In this document: positions 1 to 7,961 of the stretch, piece by piece
How the letters are laid out: each line of letters begins with the position of its first letter
Position numbering within the stretch: the stretch's first letter is position 1
Assembly: GCA_902486425.1 (NCBI GenBank)
Contig: CABTOK010000008.1
Coordinates: 1 to 64,000, forward strand
Direction: 5' to 3'
DNA length: 64,000 bases
Source: UBA11475 sp902486425
GTDB lineage: Bacteria > Bacillota > Clostridia > Christensenellales > Borkfalkiaceae
Translations under genes and position numbers: made by a program
The notes under the pieces: model-generated
Database searches by the model: none
Told to the model about the DNA's origin: nothing
The model's input: the letters and a program-made list of their open reading frames with translations, nothing else

Positions 1-99
1 ATCACGAAGAGAACGGTCATCTATCGCGGAGAAAATGCAACTCTCGAAAACGGAATCGAATACAGAAATGTCGAAGAGTATTTGAAATCGCTCCGTTGA
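1..99 (+). CDS. C-terminal fragment of an unidentified gene
   Basis: Frame 1 is open from the window edge to a TGA at 97-99 and encodes 32 residues rich in charged amino acids, ending VEEYLKSLR. Two hairpins with T-runs follow within 140 bases, as expected at the end of a real gene. The fragment is too short to assign a family. Confidence 0.5.
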   Translation: MTKRTVIYRGENATLENGIEYRNVEEYLKSLR

Positions 100-170
100 A
101 ATCGCGAAGTGCGTGGTTCGAAAACGGAACGGAAAAAGCGAGAAAACTGAAAAACGAAAATTCAAAACGG

Positions 171-190
171 CTGATAAAATCAGTTTTTTT
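171..190 (+). terminator. small hairpin with T7 tail
   Basis: CTGAT/ATCAG stem with an AAA loop, followed by seven T. It is short but correctly placed 70 bases after the partial gene ending at 99. Confidence 0.5.
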
Positions 191-207
191 GGGCAACGCA
201 GCCAAGC

Positions 208-238
208 AAAAAGAGATAGTAATTAACTATCTCTTTTT
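208..238 (+). terminator. intrinsic terminator
   Basis: AAAAAGAGATAGT pairs with ACTATCTCTTTTT around a short A+T loop. The stem is symmetric in A/T, so it could stop transcription from both sides. Confidence 0.75.
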
Positions 239-239
239 A

Positions 240-910
240 TTTGTATTTTAATATAAAATAGCTACAAAAGTATTTTGATAAAAAGCCGAGTTTCTAGTTG
301 TTGCCGACTCGCGTATGTCCTGACAGAGGCGGACTTTTTAGCAGTACAAAAAAACTACAAAAGCGGCAGCAAAAAACCGAAAATATAAATTAAATAAAAA
401 AATTTTAAAATTTTTTAATAATGTGTCACAAAACGGCGTTTTCATGTCGTCTTATAAGTGAAAGGGTAAACCAGATTATAAGACAGCTTATCCCTGTCAT
501 TCTTATTATAAAACAGATCATTCTTAATAATTTCCTTTTCCTTTCCTTAACGGAGATCCGCGCGGAGTATTGCTTATTTCTGTTGGTAATATAACCAACC
601 GGGTTTCCGTTAAGGAATTAAGGGAAAAACGATTTTATTTTTATATATAAATTAAATGGTGTTTACGCTACAAGGCGTCGAAAGAAAGTACCAGGGGTAA
701 AAGATATGTGATTTTAAAATGGTAAAACAGAGTAGGGGATTCAGCAAAATAGTTATAATGTATTATTTTTGCCAAACAGCAGATTATGCAGGGAAAATCG
801 TAAAACGGCAAAAATAGTATTATTCGGGGAATTTTATTTTTTGAGATTATAACGTATCTAACTTCGATAATGGCGAAGTTTTAAAACAAAAAAAGACAGG
901 TTAAAAAGGT
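240..910. other. long noncoding region upstream of the GLUG protein
   Basis: No convincing gene in 670 bases. It contains an inverted-repeat element at 543-617 and a 7-bp hairpin AACTTCG/CGAAGTT at 860-880 just before the next gene. TTGAGA at 841 with GATAAT at 866 has a 19-bp spacer, so it is a weak promoter candidate. I looked for cyclic-di-GMP riboswitch signatures and did not find a match. Confidence 0.5.
543..617 (+). repeat. 12-bp inverted repeat enclosing a second hairpin
   Basis: TTCCTTAACGGA (543-554) is perfectly complementary to TCCGTTAAGGAA (606-617). Inside lies GTTGGT (582-587) / ACCAAC (594-599) and a G+C-rich self-complementary CCGCGCGG. The nested arrangement suggests a folded RNA or a cruciform DNA element; no known family is recognised. 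Confidence 0.55.
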
Positions 911-3900
911 ATGATAAACAAAAGCAAAATTAAAACATGTATAATATTCGCAATAATATTGACGATACTTACCGGACTATTCGGTAAATCGATAAATAAA
1001 GCATATGCGGCTGAAATTTCTTCGATAAATACGGCTTACCCGTATGACGAAGAATATTTCGACCGATTCACGGATAGCGATTCATTATTGAGCTTACAAT
1101 CAGAACAACAAACGGGAACTATACAGGATTATAAAAAATCGCTGTATAGTACGGGAATTAAATCTTATACGACCGATACAAATTGTGCAATTTTTAATGT
1201 CGATAGAGACGATCCGATCATAAGGATTATTCCGCGTGAACTTTTTGAGAGAAGAGGTACTTATTTACATATAGGAAGAGAATACGGGTTTTACGTTAAT
1301 ACGGAAAAACTTAACGAAAATGCAAATAAAAGCGTTGCGTTTGTATTTGATATAATTAAATATCCTTTGAACAACAGTAATTATCCTAGCCAATATGTTA
1401 TTGAAATCAGACCTCTATTCCAATATAAATATTATTATTTAACAGATAATAACGGTTTTGACGCAAGTAATACTGAATTACAGTATAAGACAAATGATTC
1501 GTTATCGTCTATAATTGTTCCCGCACCGACTTTATATAAAAGTATAATTGACAAAAAGCTGACAGTTAATTTTTATGAGACGAAACAATATTTTCTTAAG
1601 GATATTTCATTCGGATTGGGACTGGCAAATGAACAAGAATTGAATATCGGAGATAGAAAATACAATAAAAACGACGACAATGGTTCCTTCATTACAAGAG
1701 CTGACGTTGTTTTTTCCGGAGTAGGAAATCAAAGTAAATTGTCTTCCACAATTGTCTCCACGGTAAAGTTTTGTTTGGGATTTGTCGACGGAGTAGGAGT
1801 AATTATATCTGTTTATGATTTATTAAAAGAGTTAGTGCAGAATATTGCCTGCGATTTCAGAAACGATATTGAAAACGGCGATTATTACAGTACTCAATAT
1901 TATAACAGCAAATCTGAACAATTACAAAATTATTCTAACTTAAATAAAGCTGCCGTAGCCGAAGTATTATCTGAGGATAAAAATCCTTTGTTATTCGGTC
2001 TTACAAAAGACGATAATTACGTCAGGGGAAGCTTCACATTAGGGATGACCGATGATTGGTATACGCGCGTATTTGATATAATAAAATTAAGCGTTGTTAC
2101 CGAGGCTACTGATGCATTAGGAGAGTCTACAATCACGTCGTGTACAACGGCGGAAAGAAAAACAGAAAACAATGTCAGGACTTTACAGACAAAGGAATTG
2201 CCGTTGGAAAATACTAAGGATGTCTATATGCTTCCCAAAGGTATAACGGAATTTTCATTCCGGGCAGATTACTCCGGCAATTATAAAATGTTGATTCCGG
2301 ATGCGAATAAAATGACTTTAACTGCAGACGATGTCCCGATAACATTTTCAGGTAACGCGGCAGACGTATATTTGCAAAAAGGTGAACATTCCGTTGTTAT
2401 TCGTAATAAATTAAACGAGAGGGTTATATCTACTTTAAAAGTAGAACCCGAAACATTAACTGCCGATACTGAAAAACATACGATTTTATTAAAAGCAGGC
2501 GAAGAGCTTGTGATAAAGGTGAAAAGTTTATCGACAATTAAACAATTAAAAACGAATAACGACGAAATCCTTATAAAAAGTATATATACGCGCGCCGAAA
2601 ATAAATGGAAAGATTACGGGTTGTACGGAGAAATAAAACCCGCAAGTAGTCTAACGTATCCATTTAAAGGCGGAGATTATTATTTTATATTAAAAAATAT
2701 ATCGACGACAGCCGCAACATGTTCGTTCGATATCGGTGATCCCCCGATTCTTCCTGAAAACGAAGAATTGTCTGTGAAAACAAACGATAATTATACATAT
2801 GTAAAATTCACGGGCGACGATACAGGCGGAGAGTATATTTTTACCGCTACAGATATGTCGGACGTTTCTGTAACGGCAATAAAAGAAGAATCAGGTCTTT
2901 TAACAAGTATCGGTACGTTTTATCCGGGACTATTTTATAAATTAGGAGTTTCCGCAAATGAAACCGTGTATATCGGTATAAAAAACGGCAACGCTAATAA
3001 TAAAATTATTATAAAAAAGGAAGTAAACAGCTATTATTGGGACATTCAAGAAAAAAGCGAAAAATCCGAAAGAATAAGCAACAACTCAAGTTATTATGTG
3101 GTTAGAGGAAAGGAATACACACTCAATTTATATATAAATGATGCTTTGGTTTCTAATATAGACTTGAGTGTTGATGATCAAGGTACGGCATTCGACGAGA
3201 AAGGTTATGGCTTTATTTTTTCGAATAAGAAGGTAACTGTACCCAAAGATAGTCCTATCGGAGGTAACGGAGTTATTGTCTATGCTGGAGTTAAGCAAAA
3301 TGATATTAGTTGGAATGTTGCAAGAATAAAGTTAATTCCTAAACTTGAAGATTTTGATATAGTTGTCGGGTTAACGAATGGTGACTCTATGGTATTTCAA
3401 TATGGATATGTTCCAGAATATGTAACGGGATTTGAGTATACTATATATCCTCTCGGTGGAACATTTAAAAAAGATATTGAAAAAAAACCTGGTGTTATAT
3501 CTGTACCTCTTGTTGACTTTACTGAAAAATACAAAAGCTTAGTAGAAGGAAAAGATGAAAAACCACAACAGATACGTATAGATATTGAAAGAATATATTA
3601 TACGAACGCTTTTAATACGACCGATTCTTTAGACAGAAGTATAATTTGTAAGTATACGATGAACAGTATGTTTGCCGACGGCGACGGAACCGCCGAATCA
3701 CCTTATGGAATCAGATTCTCACGTCATTTCAAAAATATCGCGAAAGTAAACGGGAAAAATTATATTCTTAAAGAATATCTTTCATTTGACAAATTGGAGG
3801 ACTTTTTCGAATTTGCAAAGGGCGGAGTTTTTGACGGAAATAACTATGAAATTACAATTAACGAAGATGTTGACAGTTATAAAGAGAATATCGGTTTGTT

Positions 3901-4570
3901 TTCAAAAAATTACGGAACCATAAAAAACTTAAATATGAAGATTTATATGGGTATAACATTGGAATCAACAAACTGGACTAATTTCGGCGCATTTGCAGGT
4001 ATAAACGAAGGAACAATCGAAAATTGTTATTTTGAGAGTTATGTCGGGGAAAGTAGTTGCCGTATAGAAGACGGAAAAAGGCTGTACAACGTAGATGTTT
4101 TTATATCCGGAGGAAGCACAATCAGGGCAGGCGGAATTACAGGCTATAATAAAGGGACGATAATCAACTGCAAAAACGATTCGTCATTTTATACCAGCGG
4201 AGATACCGGCGGTATTGCGGGAGTATCGGAAGGTAATATCTACAATTCAGAAAGTTCAGGACGTATTTACTATTCCTGGAATACGAATAACAGATCAATC
4301 GGCGGAATTGTCGGTTATCAGACGTCCGGAAAGATAGACTCATGTACTAACAGCGGCATAATATCTTATGAAAATTACAAAACCGATAGTTCTGATATAA
4401 AACCCAGAATGGGACAAATTATAGGACATAAAAAAGGAACTGTCACAAACTGTGTAGAAGCCGGTAATGTTGATACAGGTACATTGTATAAGAAAAAAGG
4501 TGCCTTCGGCAAAGTGCTTTACGACCAGCGCGAATATGCAGGGAACAGAGCTTTCGGAAGAGAAGATTAA
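911..4570 (+). CDS. secreted GLUG-repeat surface protein
   Basis: 1219 residues with a clear signal peptide (residues 1-33, ending around AYA-AEI), so it is exported. The middle (about 430-720) reads as beta-rich modules resembling pre-peptidase C-terminal/Ig-like domains. The last 200 residues contain several copies of the GLUG-type motif (GAFAGINEGTIENC, GGITGYNKGTIINC, GGIAGVSEGNIYN, GGIVGYQTSGKIDSC), a repeat found in bacterial surface adhesins and IgA-protease-like proteins. No sortase motif or transmembrane anchor is visible at the C-terminus, so it is secreted or held non-covalently. AAAAGG lies immediately before the ATG and GACAGG lies about 12 bases upstream. The gene is visibly more A+T-rich than the housekeeping genes. 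The precise role is unknown; adhesion or matrix is an inference. Confidence 0.8.
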   Translation: MINKSKIKTCIIFAIILTILTGLFGKSINKAYAAEISSINTAYPYDEEYFDRFTDSDSLLSLQSEQQTGTIQDYKKSLYSTGIKSYTTDTNCAIFNVDRDDPIIRIIPRELFERRGTYLHIGREYGFYVNTEKLNENANKSVAFVFDIIKYPLNNSNYPSQYVIEIRPLFQYKYYYLTDNNGFDASNTELQYKTNDSLSSIIVPAPTLYKSIIDKKLTVNFYETKQYFLKDISFGLGLANEQELNIGDRKYNKNDDNGSFITRADVVFSGVGNQSKLSSTIVSTVKFCLGFVDGVGVIISVYDLLKELVQNIACDFRNDIENGDYYSTQYYNSKSEQLQNYSNLNKAAVAEVLSEDKNPLLFGLTKDDNYVRGSFTLGMTDDWYTRVFDIIKLSVVTEATDALGESTITSCTTAERKTENNVRTLQTKELPLENTKDVYMLPKGITEFSFRADYSGNYKMLIPDANKMTLTADDVPITFSGNAADVYLQKGEHSVVIRNKLNERVISTLKVEPETLTADTEKHTILLKAGEELVIKVKSLSTIKQLKTNNDEILIKSIYTRAENKWKDYGLYGEIKPASSLTYPFKGGDYYFILKNISTTAATCSFDIGDPPILPENEELSVKTNDNYTYVKFTGDDTGGEYIFTATDMSDVSVTAIKEESGLLTSIGTFYPGLFYKLGVSANETVYIGIKNGNANNKIIIKKEVNSYYWDIQEKSEKSERISNNSSYYVVRGKEYTLNLYINDALVSNIDLSVDDQGTAFDEKGYGFIFSNKKVTVPKDSPIGGNGVIVYAGVKQNDISWNVARIKLIPKLEDFDIVVGLTNGDSMVFQYGYVPEYVTGFEYTIYPLGGTFKKDIEKKPGVISVPLVDFTEKYKSLVEGKDEKPQQIRIDIERIYYTNAFNTTDSLDRSIICKYTMNSMFADGDGTAESPYGIRFSRHFKNIAKVNGKNYILKEYLSFDKLEDFFEFAKGGVFDGNNYEITINEDVDSYKENIGLFSKNYGTIKNLNMKIYMGITLESTNWTNFGAFAGINEGTIENCYFESYVGESSCRIEDGKRLYNVDVFISGGSTIRAGGITGYNKGTIINCKNDSSFYTSGDTGGIAGVSEGNIYNSESSGRIYYSWNTNNRSIGGIVGYQTSGKIDSCTNSGIISYENYKTDSSDIKPRMGQIIGHKKGTVTNCVEAGNVDTGTLYKKKGAFGKVLYDQREYAGNRAFGRED

Positions 4571-4571
4571 A

Positions 4572-4621
4572 AATCAAATTATATATTGATTTCGGGAATC
4601 AAATTATATATTGATTTCGGG
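4572..4621. repeat. two perfect 25-bp tandem repeats
   Basis: The same 25-base unit occurs at 4572-4596 and 4597-4621, directly after the stop codon of the GLUG protein. Each unit carries the inverted pair AATCAA / TTGATT. The TTGATT of copy two can serve as the -35 of the next gene. Confidence 0.85.
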
Positions 4622-4638
4622 TATAATTACTGGTATAA
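4611..4638 (+). promoter_or_regulatory. predicted promoter of the LRR lipoprotein
   Basis: TTGATT (4611-4616), 16-bp spacer, TATAAT (4633-4638). A second TATAAT lies at 4622. Transcription would start about 25 bases before the start codon. Confidence 0.55.
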
Positions 4639-4669
4639 TATAAATAAATAGAATAAAAAGGAAAAGATC

Positions 4670-6460
4670 ATGAAAAAAAGAATGAATTTAAGAATATTGC
4701 TTTCGGTAATTTTTATTTTTTGTATGACGGCGGCTGTTTTTACGGCGTGCCAAAAGGAAGAAGAACCGATTGAGATAACGGTAATGGACAAAATAAGCGA
4801 GCCGTTTGACGGAGAAGCTCATCCGGTAATAGCGACGGCTTCGAAAGACGGCTGTTTATCGTATCTGTACGAAGGCATAGATAACAAATATTTTTCACCG
4901 TACGCGCCTTCGCAACCCGGAGAATATAATGTAAAAGTTACGTATAAGGCTTCAGCGGATAGTAATGACTCCATAATAAAGAATGTAAAACTCAATATAG
5001 AATTACCGTTTGTATTGGACGAAACCGGCTGTTTTATTTCGGAATATACAGGTAGTAGCGAAAATATGGTTATACCGTCTACGTACCGCGATAAAAACAT
5101 TATAGGCTTTACCGATCATGTTAAGTATCCTTCTTATCTGTATATAGAGTCCATAAAAGCTCCGTTGACTGAATTTTATATAAATGGAGCCGATAATGAC
5201 AGCAGTGACAATCAATTTAAAGCAAGTAAACTTTATATAAGCGAAAATACAAAACTAAGGAACGGATTTTTCGGGACGACAGTCGAATATTACGACGAAC
5301 CGAGAGTGCTGAAAGACGGCGCGTTTGAAAACGTATGGGGTATCGATGAGTTCACTGTTCCTTCGTCTGTTATGAGAATAGAAGAAAACGCGCTTGCCGG
5401 ATTAAAAGTTAGTAAAATTACGTTAAATTCGAATCTTCCTCTGTATAATAAAAATCTTTCTCCTACGATAAAGACGGTAACGGTAGCCCCGAGTTCTAAA
5501 GGGAGACTTGCGGATGAGTTTTTCAAAGACGTAAAAACAGTCGAAAAGATAGAGATCTTATCCGGAGTAAATGTCATCGGTAATGAAGCCTTTTTAGGTT
5601 GCGACGGTCTGAAGGAACTAATTTTTAATACAGCCCTCAACTGGTCCTGTATAGGGGAAAATTGTTTTGCCTCCGGTTTTGTTCTTGAAAAAGTAACAGT
5701 TCCCAAAGGATTTTTCCTTTTCGGATTAGGCAAAATAGAAATAACCGAAGCTGTTATGACGTTTAACGGCGAAAGAAATCTTTCGTCTACTTTTTGGGCA
5801 TGTAAAGGTCTGAAAAAGGCAGTGTTGCCGGCTGAACTTAAAAAAATAGAAGAGTCTGAATTTAAAGGATGCAGTAAGCTTACCGAAGTGGTTTTACCCG
5901 AAAGATTTGAAGAAATAGGGAAAAGCGCATTCAGCGGCTGTAAATCTCTTACTTCTATAGATCTGCCGGATACATTGCGTTATGTTAATGACCAGGCTTT
6001 TGCCTATTGCGATAATCTCGAAGAAATAAAGTTACCCGATTCTGTCGAATGGATAGGCGATAGGGCGTTTTATGAATGTACGAAATTGAAAACCGATAAG
6101 CTCCCGGATAACCTTAGGTATATAGGCAATTCAGCATTTTATAATAACACCGAATTCGAATTAAAAAATACGGCTTTACCTGATGGACTTGCAGTAATAG
6201 GAAACGAAGCTTTTGTAGAGTGCAATAAAATTACAGAACTGACATTGCCCAAAACAGTCACTAAGATAGGAGGTTATGTATTCGCGGGGTGTTCTTCTTT
6301 GACAAAGCTGTATATAACTTCCGAAGAGATGCCTGTTATAAGCGAGGAAGCTTTTAACAGAATGAGCGATTCATGTATAATTTCTGTTCCTGCCAAGTTA
6401 CTTGGCAGTTACAAGGAAGCCTTCCCGAAGGTGAATTTTTCCGCTATAGAAAACAGCTGA
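4670..6460 (+). CDS. BspA-type leucine-rich-repeat lipoprotein
   Basis: 596 residues. The N-terminus is a lipoprotein signal with lipobox FTAC, so it should be lipidated and held on the outer face of the membrane. Residues about 33-110 form an Ig/MBG-like module (FDGEAHPV, PGEYNVKVTY). From about 210 onward there are repeated LRR_5 (BspA/Treponema type) units of the form AFxGCxxLxxIxLPxxxxxIGxxAF. Such proteins usually bind host or microbial surfaces. AAGGAAAA precedes the ATG. It has its own promoter and is followed by a hairpin terminator at 6643, so it is probably monocistronic. It resembles the LRR lipoprotein at 53979 in architecture. Confidence 0.88.
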   Translation: MKKRMNLRILLSVIFIFCMTAAVFTACQKEEEPIEITVMDKISEPFDGEAHPVIATASKDGCLSYLYEGIDNKYFSPYAPSQPGEYNVKVTYKASADSNDSIIKNVKLNIELPFVLDETGCFISEYTGSSENMVIPSTYRDKNIIGFTDHVKYPSYLYIESIKAPLTEFYINGADNDSSDNQFKASKLYISENTKLRNGFFGTTVEYYDEPRVLKDGAFENVWGIDEFTVPSSVMRIEENALAGLKVSKITLNSNLPLYNKNLSPTIKTVTVAPSSKGRLADEFFKDVKTVEKIEILSGVNVIGNEAFLGCDGLKELIFNTALNWSCIGENCFASGFVLEKVTVPKGFFLFGLGKIEITEAVMTFNGERNLSSTFWACKGLKKAVLPAELKKIEESEFKGCSKLTEVVLPERFEEIGKSAFSGCKSLTSIDLPDTLRYVNDQAFAYCDNLEEIKLPDSVEWIGDRAFYECTKLKTDKLPDNLRYIGNSAFYNNTEFELKNTALPDGLAVIGNEAFVECNKITELTLPKTVTKIGGYVFAGCSSLTKLYITSEEMPVISEEAFNRMSDSCIISVPAKLLGSYKEAFPKVNFSAIENS

Positions 6461-6642
6461 ATTTTATGTCGCAGTAAGTATATTTTTCCAAATATGTTTA
6501 CCGAAATATAACAAGATTTTCTTTTCCGGAATAAAAGGGGAAATTGTTTTATAGTGATATTTTTAACTCGTGCGACGATAAAGAATAAAAAATCTTTTAC
6601 GTCGCTGCGTCAATCGCATGGAAGAAAAACCGAAAAACAATA

Positions 6643-6672
6643 AAAAGAGAGTAGAATTTTCTACTCTCTTTT
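6643..6672. terminator. bidirectional intrinsic terminator
   Basis: AAAAGAGAGTAG (6643-6654) pairs perfectly with CTACTCTCTTTT (6661-6672). The A/T ends allow termination in either direction. Confidence 0.8.
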
Positions 6673-6686
6673 GCTATGAAATTTTT

Positions 6687-6714
6687 ACAAATTCTTACAA
6701 CTGTAAGAATTTGT
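6687..6714. promoter_or_regulatory. XRE operator-like palindrome, site 1
   Basis: CTTACAACTGTAAG at 6694-6707 lies inside a longer palindrome with 13-bp arms (ACAAATTCTTACA / TGTAAGAATTTGT). It shares the CTTAC-N4-GTAAG core with the sites beside the XRE gene at 9908-10126. Confidence 0.6.
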
Positions 6715-6774
6715 GAATGCCGGATTTATTATATTTTTAAAATTCCGAAAGACTTTTATAAATGTTTTATTGAA

Positions 6775-6905
6775 AATTGATAGCATATATAAAATGTTTT
6801 ACGGAAATATCATATCTATGAGTTGTCGTAATACAAAAATAACAGCGGTAAATTCTTACAGTTGTAAGAATTTATAAGTGTTGGATTGGTAACGGACAAA
6901 AATAA
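6775..6905. repeat. diverged repeat, copy A
   Basis: About 130 bases alignable with 7533-7665. Shared landmarks in order: AAAATGTTTT, ACG-AAATAT, GCCGTAAT or GTCGTAAT, an operator-like palindrome, then AAGAATTTATAAGTGT and a GGATTGG or GAATTGG block. Confidence 0.6.
6855..6868. promoter_or_regulatory. XRE operator-like palindrome, site 2
   Basis: CTTACAGTTGTAAG, with flanks extending the symmetry to AAATT...AATTT. It lies within repeat copy A. Confidence 0.55.
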
Positions 6906-7019
6906 AAAGGGAAAAGTCGGCGGAAAAATATACTTTAGTATGATTTTTAAATGTTATAAGCCGATTTAGAAAAATAAAAAATTGTAGCTATCCAGCATCG
7001 GATAAAAATTAAATTATTA

Positions 7020-7054
7020 AAAAAGCGCAAGACTCAGCAAGTCTTACGCTTTTT
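7020..7054 (-). terminator. intrinsic terminator of the 57-residue membrane protein
   Basis: AAAAAGCG and AAGACT pair with AGTCTT and CGCTTTTT, interrupted by one mismatch, around a 5-base loop. Read on the minus strand it lies about 50 bases beyond the stop codon and ends in a T-run. Confidence 0.75.
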
Positions 7055-7100
7055 ATGTTTTATATTTTTTACATTTTATTGTTGTTCTCTTGCATGTAAT

Positions 7101-7274
7101 TTAATACTTATTTTTATTGGATAAACAACATATTATTATTAACCCTAAACCGCCGAGAAAAAGACCGCCGAAAAACCAACCGACTGCGTTACGACCTTTA
7201 TAGTGTGCGATGATAGGGCATAAAATCGTGCTGATTACGGTCACGAGTATTCCAAGCATTGTTAAAAAATCCAT
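7101..7274 (-). CDS. 57-residue membrane protein with leader RNA
   Basis: A small gene. On the minus strand a perfect AGGAGG lies 5 bases before the ATG at 7274, and the frame ends TAA at 7101-7103. The product starts MDFLTMLGILVT and has two hydrophobic segments (about residues 3-22 and 32-51) joined by the polar turn HYKGRNAVG. The second carries a glycine pattern GWFFGGLFLGGLG, as in small bacterial membrane proteins with the GW-x2-G-x3-G-x2-G signature, and the tail is SNKNKY. It has its own promoter (7496-7524), a structured leader, a terminator-like hairpin directly before the ribosome binding site, and a terminator after it. The function is unknown. The strong translation signal and dedicated regulation argue that the gene is real. 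Confidence 0.8.
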   Translation of the reverse strand: MDFLTMLGILVTVISTILCPIIAHYKGRNAVGWFFGGLFLGGLGLIIICCLSNKNKY

Positions 7275-7295
7275 ACAATCCTCCTAAAATAAAAA

Positions 7296-7321
7296 AGTGC
7301 GTCAACCGAAATTAACGCACT
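7296..7321 (-). terminator. terminator-like hairpin in the leader (attenuator candidate)
   Basis: On the minus strand AGTGCGT pairs with ACGCACT, followed at once by TTTTTTATTTT and then the AGGAGG of the 57-residue gene. Its loop (7303-7313) can instead pair with 7331-7341 just upstream: eleven base pairs including one G-U. The geometry fits a terminator with a competing or pseudoknotting helix. Confidence 0.65.
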
Positions 7322-7341
7322 AAAAACGCAAATTCCGGTTG

Positions 7342-7491
7342 TTGTCACACAAACTTTAACAAGAAGGATATTTTTGTCCCTACTGTATGGAACTTGCCGT
7401 TTTCCAAATTTATTACGTAAGGACAAAAAGAGTATAAAAATACCCATAAAAAAAGAAATATCCAATCTATGTTATTCAGTTTGTGTGACAA
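7342..7491 (-). ncRNA. 150-nt structured leader RNA, family unknown
   Basis: The ends form a perfect 14-bp helix: TTGTCACACAAACT at 7342-7355 against AGTTTGTGTGACAA at 7478-7491. Inside, read on the minus strand, further helices are possible: GGATAT/ATATCC, TTTTGTCC/GGGACAAAA, a small GGGTAT/ATACTC hairpin and an apical TGGAA/TTCCA. The predicted transcription start of the upstream promoter falls at the 5' end of this element. Downstream comes a terminator-like hairpin and then a ribosome binding site. This fits a riboswitch-like leader; an independent 6S-like small RNA is the main alternative. I do not recognise a described riboswitch class. Confidence 0.6.
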
Positions 7492-7495
7492 TTCC

Positions 7496-7524
7496 TTTAT
7501 AACATAAATAATTTTTATTGTCAA
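7496..7524 (-). promoter_or_regulatory. sigma-A promoter of the leader RNA and small membrane gene
   Basis: On the minus strand: TTGACA (7524-7519), 17-bp spacer, TATAAA (7501-7496). The start would be near 7489, at the 5' edge of the structured element. Confidence 0.75.
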
Positions 7525-7532
7525 GTGTTTAA

Positions 7533-7665
7533 TAAAATTAACATAGATAAAATGTTTTTACGAAAATATTCTATTTATGGATTGCCGTAATGCAAAAACG
7601 GTATCGCCAAATTATTACAGCTGTAAGAATTTATAAGTGTCGAATTGGGAACCGGCAAAAACAAA
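7533..7665. repeat. diverged repeat, copy B
   Basis: Second copy of the repeat seen at 6775-6905. It begins just upstream of the minus-strand leader promoter and contains operator-like site 3. Confidence 0.6.
7614..7627. promoter_or_regulatory. XRE operator-like palindrome, site 3
   Basis: ATTACAGCTGTAAG: one arm is intact and the other has one change from CTTAC. Located in repeat copy B. Confidence 0.5.
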
Positions 7666-7961
7666 CAGGCGAAAAGCTGATTGCTGATAACGATAAAAAA
7701 GACGGGGAAATAGTTGCTATTAAAAACATGAAAAATAGAGATGAAAAAATAATTTTCTATATAATTCTTACAAAAGTAAGATTTCGCCGAATATCGAAAC
7801 GTTCAACCGTCATCGTCAAAACGGTACAAAAACGATTTTTTTGTTACTTTTTTATGAAAATTCCGTTTTGCTATTGAATTTGGGAGAGCTTTCTGTTATC
7901 ATATTATATGCCGAGGGGAATCCCGATTCAAGGCGAATAAAATTTATTTAATGGGGAAATT
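7666..7961. other. intergenic region before the DUF308 gene
   Basis: A possible 95-codon frame spans 7590-7877 but is basic, repeat-derived and lacks a ribosome binding site, so I do not call it. The region contains operator-like site 4 (7767-7780). No clean promoter was found for the following gene. Confidence 0.4.
7767..7780. promoter_or_regulatory. XRE operator-like palindrome, site 4
   Basis: CTTACAAAAGTAAG, matching the CTTAC-N4-GTAAG core, about 180 bases upstream of the DUF308 gene. Confidence 0.5.

Larger units (their letters stand above)
6461..7019. other. intergenic region with hairpins and operator-like palindromes
   Basis: No coding sequence seen. It holds a bidirectional terminator (6643-6672), two CTTAC-N4-GTAAG palindromes (6694, 6855) and the first copy of a diverged repeat (6775-6905). 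Confidence 0.5.

Noticed and set aside
240..910. cyclic-di-GMP or other known riboswitch upstream of the GLUG protein
   Set aside because: Short look-alike stretches (AAAGGGTAAACC) do not continue into the conserved core of any class that I know.
7262..7465. 67-codon frame on the minus strand inside the leader
   Set aside because: Needs a TTG start without a ribosome site, and the region is better explained as structured RNA. A short regulatory leader peptide cannot be fully excluded.
7342..7491. miniature inverted-repeat transposon
   Set aside because: The 14-bp terminal inverted repeats would fit, but no clear target duplication was found. A promoter ends exactly at one edge and a terminator and ribosome site follow the other, so a leader RNA explains more.
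7590..7877. 95-codon plus-strand frame
   Set aside because: No ribosome binding site, very basic unlikely composition, and its first part lies in a noncoding repeat that also occurs at 6775 without this frame.
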